Below are positions 58,201 through 64,000 of a DNA stretch of 64,000 nt, piece by piece (position 1 is the stretch's first letter; each line of letters begins with the position of its first letter). This DNA is from Nemertoderma westbladi. Taxonomy: Eukaryota > Xenacoelomorpha > Nemertodermatida > Nemertodermatidae. Below the pieces are notes generated by a model. That model was not told the origin of the DNA. It ran no database searches and saw nothing but the letters and a program-made list of their open reading frames with translations. The position numbers and the translations under genes are program-made. The stretch lies in contig JAUCBJ010005560.1 of the NCBI GenBank assembly GCA_032718475.1, forward strand, positions 1-64,000, in the 5' to 3' direction.

Positions 58201-58409
58201 AGAGCGAGTTGGGCGAGTCACCCAGCGAGTTGGTGCTACGGGACTGGGCCCAGGACGACAGTCACACCATTGGGGAGCTCGTGTGTCGACTGCTCGAACT
58301 GGGGAGGGAGGACGTGGCCTTGGTCTTAATGTCGTTGACTCCATTGTTTAAGTATCACCGTGGAAACTGGTCGCCCAATAGGATTCGATTGAATGGCGGT
58401 CACAGCTGA
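55221..58409 (+). CDS. DAPK1-like protein without kinase: ankyrin, ROC-COR and death domain
   Basis: A 1062-residue single-exon frame. Residues 34-320 hold eight to nine ankyrin repeats whose wording (AVYWAARHGHVEVI, PLHCAAWHGYATVA) closely follows DAPK1. The ROC GTPase-like region starts with P-loop GDSGSGKST (351-359), continues with IDIRSVSLPGAGDFSVWEF and VMLVATHGD, and contains an in-frame minisatellite insert (about 511-555). The COR-like region follows (VISTSLPQWRRVL, VLEPRWLCTSVIGRLL, VYGGLRL). A death domain closes the protein (CRLLDARDALGRDWCLLAV to LVLMSLTPLFKYHRG, about 975-1045). Thus the whole post-calmodulin part of DAPK1 is present, while the N-terminal kinase and calmodulin segments are absent, and no such frame lies upstream. 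The likely role is a GTP-binding death-domain scaffold. GC content is far above its surroundings. It is in sense orientation in the host intron between exons L and M. Confidence 0.9.
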   Translation: MAYFKAIEDGNIMKVKAAISNIPNVFDPNLKNKNGEAGLHMAAGYGHIEVIEYLHSLGANLNVRDNHGDNAVYWAARHGHVEVIRYLIDNGAELNHQDKEGESALHVAGRYGNAEVIRFCAAHSGTQLDLQDVDGDSPLHCAAWHGYATVATALCDSGAQLNAKNRDGESALAIAAARGFLEIVGILEQSGCKLDLQDRTGSTAVHLAARRRHAEIVEYLSAAGADLSVADRNGDTALHTATRLGDLDATESLLRNGADPNRANRHGDLPLHLGARAGHADLARTLAVAGSELGRKNSAGLSAEVVAMSEGHDEIGELIQSLRLEGNLGFYASQLLPSISSIPRVKLVVLGDSGSGKSTLIESLRSGVLRSLLRVPWAALSRSFDATAYKPGLDSVATRGIDIRSVSLPGAGDFSVWEFPGSPSYSSVFHHFLLDPVALYLVLFPLTLKPGQQLAAVLYWLGLLVAKQRRGRVMLVATHGDAAGCRRDEETGELVSDTAEAVLRMAKRRLLAAGVEQRPLAVGEGERPLAAGVEQRPLAVGEGQRPLVGADEQRPVASQPFREGLELEDEVAVVDGRGSQSRELRRLRSRLRTLRCDLLNRQPPPTLLVSVISTSLPQWRRVLAAFPVITWRQFVAAVRANINPVACEGHLRAAAAALRAAGEIITFPGVELLDDLVVLEPRWLCTSVIGRLLAPDTECLDDGVLSVDELARLFEEGAPARGVDVWELAQLLVSLDLCNPTEGGRLYEFPCLNRLPAAYGGTLWESQPGLVYGGLRLTVFGGPSTALPRGVFPKVQVYLQQFVDSRSSSDDASIYIWANGSKLTIGQLESLLYIVTYNHNAHIDIVVRGLPNESHSCLIFLFDMVSLVDQLILDSYPGLTLIRSILSANQLAEHAPVVYSYPPAMVHRTLLRDDSLFLNEINDYVEQLHELVGFGSRATAAHLMPGMRLPANQMPSRCLTEVCRLLDARDALGRDWCLLAVTLRLTNVVPRLIESELGESPSELVLRDWAQDDSHTIGELVCRLLELGREDVALVLMSLTPLFKYHRGNWSPNRIRLNGGHS
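56748..56886 (+). repeat. Coding minisatellite inside the ROC region
   Basis: Four imperfect copies of a 30-36-bp unit (GCGCCCTCTAGCGGTGGGTG and GCGGGTGTGGAGCA variants), encoding alternating EQRPLAVGEG and AAGVEQRPLA peptides at about residues 511-555. The insert falls between the conserved VATHGD motif and the helix before COR, a position where a flexible loop could tolerate it. Confidence 0.85.
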
Positions 58410-58442
58410 TAGGCGCATCTGATGTCAGCAGACATCAGCTGA

Positions 58443-58568
58443 TGTCTGTCACAGCAGACATTCGTGTGAATGTCTGTCACAGCAGACATTCGTGTGAATG
58501 TCTGTCACAGCAGACATTCGTGTGAATGTCTGTCACAGCAGACATTCGTGTGAATGTCTGTCACAGCC
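58443..58568. repeat. 28-bp palindromic tandem repeat
   Basis: About 4.5 copies of a 28-bp unit. Each unit contains GAATGTCTG, a short TCACAG loop and the exact complement CAGACATTC, so every unit can form a hairpin with a 9-bp stem. It starts 34 bp after the stop codon of the DAPK-like gene and so probably lies in its 3' UTR. Confidence 0.93.
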
Positions 58569-58570
58569 GA

Positions 58571-60073
58571 TATCCAATTCGGTTGAATCGCATAGCATAT
58601 TGTGATGTGCAGTCTTTAGTACTTTATCTTGTCTTGGTCAAGTAATGTCAATAATACCATAGATAATATTCGGCCCTTTTTTACGTATTTTTATTTATAT
58701 TGTATGTTTTGGATTATCTGGTGTTTTTGATAGTTTTTACTTTTATCACGGTATGTTTTGATCGTTTTTTTCCTACAGGCCTAGTACATATAATTGTATA
58801 GTAATTTGTGATATTTTTAAATAATTGTAACAAGTTGAGACAATCGGTCGTTTATTGTGTATAAATTGGTGGTTTATTTCATAGCTTATTTCATAAATAT
58901 ATATTTAGGTTTTTTTGTATAAACTATGTATTCTTTAATATTTATAGTGTGTATGGTTGTACTTGTACTTGTATTAGTATTATATTGTTTCTTTATTTAA
59001 CAGTGATGATATTCTCATACTTAATTTTGCCTTAAGTTCGTATATTACGTTAAAATTAGATTCGAAATAACGCAATAATAAATTGTAGAGGTCTCTAATG
59101 ACAATAAGGTATTAAGGTTATTAACATTTTGTTGAAGTTTCAAAGATTTGAAATCGACTTCACTACAGAAATCATATTGTTTTGTTACTGTATATGTACT
59201 TTATAGTTACTTTATTTACTGCTTTATTGATGTTCACTTCAGGTTACACGAATGCTACTTATGCAGTTAAAGATAAAAATGTCATCATTCAAAGTCAAAC
59301 AACATTCATTATTATCATTGCATGCTATTAAGATCAGTTAACAGCATTACGTTACGAGCCTCGGTTTCGTTATTGCACTCGCCCCGCTCGTAATGATGTC
59401 CATAGTAGGGCCTGAAGCGGTTAATTTTTCCGTCAACCGGTTAACCATTTCCAATTCACCGGTTAAAAAGTAGAAATGTTTGTTTTATGTTGAAAAAGAA
59501 GTATGAATTAGGCCCACCTAGACCTACAACCTATGGTGCAGTGGTGCAACATACATACTACGGTACATACTATGAAACTGAAAGTTATATCGCTGACAGT
59601 GCCGAAACTTAAGCTACAGTACCGGTATGTATATTTATTCCGTCTCTACTTGCTGCAATACTATTAAGTGCCTCTATAGCTCCATTGTGATAGAGCCACC
59701 AGTACTATAGTGTATTGTATGTATACTGTACTATTATTATTATGGATTATTATGTACTGTAGTTCTACAGCTGCATACACTACAAAATGAATTTCTGAAA
59801 CATCGCAATGGGAAATACACATAAAAAAGTTAATTAAGTTTGAAAGTTAATTAATCTGTAAACGACGGTACGATTTGTATATCTCGGATTGAACCAAACA
59901 GTTGTTGTCACGGACTGCACAAATAACAGCATTTGTCGATGCAGAAACTACTAAATAGTTTAGTAGTTTACTTAATAGTTAGTTAGTTTACTAAATAGTA
60001 TGTAAGGGAAGTCTATGTAAATGCACCACAGAACGGATACCTAAACTGACGTGCATCTCGCTAGCACTACAGT
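58571..60073. other. Spacer, no gene seen
   Basis: AT-rich. A possible AATAAA for the DAPK-like gene lies at 59077-59082. Near 59395 there is a CG-rich word group (CGCCCCGCTCGTAATGA). No open frame of note. Confidence 0.45.
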
Positions 60074-61140
60074 TTAGCTACTGAAACCAAACAGCCGTGT
60101 AACTGAATTTGTTAAGGCAACTTTAAGACTGTTAAATATCCATTGACTGCAATAGACATCGGCCCAAAGTGCATTACAATAAATATTACAACAGTAGCTA
60201 TTGAAAAGTCGAAGTTTAACTAGTTTACTGCAGTTACTGAATTTACGAATAATAATATTAGCACGGGAATACATTAATCTAGTCTGGGCTTTAATATCTA
60301 CGTCATCAGAAAAGTCTGGGGTGACGTAATGCCCTAAGTATTTAAACTTGTTGACGACTTCTAATATATTACCATCCAATGTGAAGTTCGTATGGGTTCT
60401 AGAGATATAGTATATATTGAAGAATCTCGGAGACAGGATACGGTTTCGATAGTGCTCCGTCCCATCTGACATAAATTACCTGATTTTTGTACCAGAATAA
60501 AATAATTATAAGTAAAAATAATGGAATGCCCCGCTCATAGAGGCGGGTAAAAAGAATAGATAAATCAACAGTATCAAATGATTTAGTAGCGTCCAAGAAC
60601 GCTGCATGGACATTGGAACCATTAAGCAGGTAGTCATTAATAACCTCTTTAAGAGAGTAAGTGCGCATTTCGATACCAAGTTTACGTTTAAAGCCAAATT
60701 GATAATCGGTTGTAAATAAATACAATTCAATTCTAAATTGAATAATTATTTCATACAGTTTACTAATAATGCTCGATAAGGAGACCGGCCTGTAATTGTT
60801 ATTATCAGACTTATCTCCTGTCTTATCTTTTTTTAATTTGAACAACAATTGTGGAAATCATCCATTTTGGTAAAAAAAAACCATGTACATTAAAAGAACT
60901 AAAAAGCAATGATAAAAATATAAAAAATATAACCAGAATTTTAGGACCATTTACAATATGTTCGGCATAGATACCATCCTCGCCAGAAGACTTAATGCTC
61001 CTTCAAATACCGTATTGCAGTTTCCGTTTCGTCAATATTAAAAATCATGTCATTATTAAAAACTAAGTTACTAAAACGTCTATTAAAATCATAAAACTCA
61101 TGCTCATTTATGAAATTAGTCATAAATGTCATTTTAAAAA
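60074..61140 (-). pseudogene. Degraded non-LTR retrotransposon reverse transcriptase
   Basis: A broken minus-strand reverse transcriptase in at least three pieces. From about 61140 to 60850 come RT-like fragments in shifted frames (SSGEDGIYAEHIVNGPKI). At 60848-60399, NNNYRPVSLSSIISKLYEII is followed by YQFGFKRKLGIEMRTYSLKE and FLDATKSFDTVDLSILFTRL. At 60472-60074, FKYLGHYVTPDFSDDVDIKA lies in another frame. The expected YADD region is lost between the last two pieces. It differs from the element at 50335, so two lineages have inserted in this intron. Frameshifts and stops show it is dead. Confidence 0.82.
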
Positions 61141-62755
61141 AGTCAGCTATAAATAACTATATACGTCATTGTTCATATTATAGCACATTATAGCGTTACG
61201 GCACGAGTGATTTTGTTTCGCGAGCGACAGCGAGGGAAATAATAGAACGAGGGCCGTAAAAGCTTTAATGTGCAAATTATGAACAATGGCGAATCTAATT
61301 TTATTTATTTGTGTGGAATTATTTGTAGTTATGCACTTAAACTTTCTAGAACAACCTAATAATGACGCGGTGACATACTGGATATAGGGGACCTACTGGA
61401 AATACAGTAAAATGTGTGGCGTAGGGACATTCTGAGAAATAATGTCGCACTGGCGATTTGGTAGTGCGAAATTAATTCCACAAAAATAAATAAAATAATT
61501 TACTGTACCGAGGTAATAAATGCTTTTTAATGGACCTCAATGTCAATATGTCCCCCTCCAAATGACTGAACTTTGAATTACCTGATAGACTGTTCGTGAG
61601 CTATAAATATAAATTATCCCCTCTATTTTTCCTATTAATAGCTGACCTCGACCTCCTTCTGGTTATTCTGTGTGTTTACGGAAATGTCGTCGGTTGACCT
61701 GCTTGATTTGCAAGTGTTTTATTTTATGTAGTGGCTTTACTTATCCCAAGGGCTCGTCTGACCTGTCTCCCACAAGTAGCACCCCACCCCACCCCCCCCC
61801 CCCCCCCCCCCCCCCTCTCCCTCTCACAGATTTCGGTTAGCTACTTGTTTTAGTTAAGAAATGTACATAAATAATTGCAACAACTAATAGTTGCTCGTGA
61901 AGGGAGCTGAAACTAGATCCTGAAACAGTTACTGCCTGAAAAATAACATGGTTATTGTTTAATTGCCTCTCTGGAATCAGTTTAAACATAATTTTGCTTT
62001 CCCCCCAGTTTTTCAGATGGGAATTATAATTTACAATGCCATCTGATTAGGCCTCTGTAATGAATTGAATTTCAAAGGGAAGTAAAATGGTAATATATTA
62101 ATTCACATCTGCCCATCATATTTTGTTGATGGAAACATGTCTGGTGATCTGAGACGTATCACAATCACATTCGATTTAATTTGAATATTTATTTTCTTTA
62201 TATGGTATAGCTTTATGTCTTTTATATTGATTATGGGCTGAGTATTTTTTTTAACAATCAAGTTAAATTAACTAACTCTAAACAAATTTGATCCTTTTCT
62301 TCGGGGTGACATAAAAGTGCATATAGTAGATTTAGTTTGAATAAAAACGCCGAGTAAAAATATGTAGCCTTCTATAGCTTATGCTTTAACCTAAACCTTT
62401 AACATTGATGATATTTCTCGACACACAGATCTTATTATAGCTAATTTCATAACTACCTGGCATTCCTGATTCACAGTTTTAAAACCTCAAACATAAGTCA
62501 TAATCTATGATCCGGATTTAAACGAACTATCGTCTTTCACTCTACTATGCGCCAACACTGGCCTGGTATACCTGATTGACTGATTCCCATTCTGCCCTTT
62601 ATCCTGTCACTTTTCTCCTACACACTTTTGCCCTGCCCCCCTTTCTCCTACCTCCACATGCCCCCTTCTCCTACATTCCTCGTGCCCTTCTCACATCACT
62701 TACCACCCCCCCCCCCCCCGCCCTTGTCACTAATCTCAATTCAATTCGTCTTTAG
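61141..62755. other. End of intron L-M, no gene seen
   Basis: AT-rich with a palindrome-like patch near 61195-61260 (GCGTTACGGCACGAGTGA, then GAACGAGGGCCGTAAAAGC). C runs lie at about 61793-61815 and 62707-62719. A pyrimidine-rich stretch at 62590-62755 precedes the acceptor of exon M. Confidence 0.5.
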
Positions 62756-62927
62756 GTTATCAGTTTGGAAAGAGAAGTTGATGAAGTTCGGAATACCGTA
62801 CGAACTACCGAGTTGCAACTTAATTCTAAAGAAGACACCTTGGGAAGTTTCAAACGACAATTAGAAGACACACAGTACAATCTAACGTCGGTTGAAATGG
62901 AGTTGAAAAGATCTGAAGAAACTGTCG
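62756..62927 (+). CDS. Coiled-coil protein, exon M
   Basis: 57 codons plus one base; phase 0 in, phase 1 out (acceptor GTCTTTAG, donor GTCG|GTTAGT). The peptide starts VISLEREVDEVRNTVRTTEL and ends VEMELKRSEETVG. The only phase-1 junction seen in this gene. Confidence 0.88.
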
Positions 62928-63421
62928 GTTAGTTACTAGAATATTAAATTACATAAACATAAATTACCGAATTATTCTGACAATATATCCTCAGTACTGT
63001 AATGCACTTTTAGTTTATATTATAACAAGGGTATATAAGAGTACATCCGTACCTTCTTAGATATTAATAATAATACTATGTTGGGCATTATTGAAAAACC
63101 ATTATACGTTACGCACGGAATTTGACAGTTGCAGGCTCAAAGAATTTTGATATAAACAAGTAAATTTGTTTCACATTGCATACCTTTAGTGCTAAATTAG
63201 GACATCGACATCAGTAAGGTGATCAACAAAAAACTGGATCACTATCTGATTAGATTCAAGATTTTTACCAAGGAAAATTTCGTTATGCACGGACTGAGGA
63301 AAATATATAATTTCTTAAACAATCTTTTGTTGGGTCATATCGGTCGGGTTTATCTAGGTATAGAGAGATAATTTTATACCTGTGTAATTTGCAACACAAA
63401 ATTTAAATTTTAAAATTGCAG

Positions 63422-63639
63422 GTAAACTGACCAGTGAAGTGGCAGCGCGAAAAGTCCGTGAGGAAACTTTACAGGAGTCAATAACCTCAAAGGAGTCCAC
63501 AATAAAGGACATGAAGACGGAATGTGATGACATCAGAAATGATTTGAACGACACTTTACACAAGTTGTCTCAAAGAGACGAAACTCTAAAGAAAGTTCAT
63601 AATGAAATGAACAAATTTAAACAACATTTTAAAGAAAAG
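63422..63639 (+). CDS. Coiled-coil protein, exon N (last visible)
   Basis: Two bases completing the Gly codon, then 72 codons (acceptor AATTGCAG, donor AAG|GTAAGA). The peptide starts KLTSEVAARKVREETLQESI and ends NEMNKFKQHFKEK, helical throughout. The strong donor shows that the gene continues to the right of the window. The last 361 bp are intron with nothing recognised. Confidence 0.9.
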
Positions 63640-64000
63640 GTAAGATTTAACCCAAACCCAGTATAGCCGTAAAAGTATATACATTAATACATAATGAAAA
63701 TAACCTAAGTGGTCCTTTTCTTATTAGGCCTACTATCTGTCGGATATTTATTTATTGGAAGGACGAGCATTTCAAATGAATTATTTAGTTTAATTTAATT
63801 TGTCATTATCTATATATGCAATGTTTGTGGGGTCACAGAAACTACCTTAGATCAATATCACGTTGCAGGTCTGCACAGTAGTTTTATTAAACAGTTAATC
63901 ATCAAGAGCTCAATGTCTGTTAGTCCGGCAGCAAAATGCAGAGATTTTGGTGAACCGTGATTTTTATTCCCATAAAATGTTTCATCGGTTTAGTACTTAT

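Overview
The window is nuclear DNA of an intron-bearing animal. The genes are metazoan: a Fer3-like bHLH factor, SAP30, TAF10, MAK16, a Cys-loop receptor and a death-associated-protein-kinase relative. Spacers are AT-rich, tRNA-derived SINEs and non-LTR retrotransposon remains are present, and minisatellites are very abundant. Gene content fits a marine invertebrate, perhaps a deuterostome such as an echinoderm. That placement is a weak inference, because no diagnostic marker is visible.

The backbone is one large plus-strand gene for a long coiled-coil protein. Fourteen exons can be placed between 3420 and 63639. All but one visible junction is phase 0, and about 736 residues are encoded. The gene looks open at the right edge and possibly also at the left. 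I do not recognise the family securely.

Single-exon genes sit inside its introns, mostly on the opposite strand: thymidylate kinase (5223-6101), FERD3L-like bHLH (18468-19133), MAK16 (21799-22584), SAP30 (27019-27588), TAF10 (27899-28327) and an unrecognised basic protein (47024-48100). Two more lie on the plus strand: an anion-type Cys-loop receptor (31031-32188) and a 1062-residue ankyrin-ROC-COR-death domain protein that looks like DAPK1 without its kinase (55221-58409). A microsomal glutathione S-transferase 3-like gene (1968-2402, minus) lies just upstream of the first visible exon. Several of these families usually have multi-exon genes, so the cluster looks like intact retrocopies or lineage-specific intron loss inside a permissive host gene.

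About a third of the window is tandem repeat. The 53-bp array at 8761-17540 (about 166 copies) is built from the 3' end of a host exon plus its splice donor, so every unit carries a donor-like site. The 44/45-bp array at 33812-44661 (about 240 copies) is built around the box B segment of a tRNA-derived SINE whose head is still present at its left edge. A 34-bp array follows (44668-45691). Smaller arrays lie at 1-610, 7235-8118, 24857-25275 and 58443-58568, and inside the thymidylate kinase and DAPK-like coding regions. Two terminal-inverted-repeat elements (6695-8496 and 22826-25820), a long foldback (28884-29534) and two non-LTR reverse transcriptase fragments (50335-51765 and 60074-61140, minus) complete the picture.
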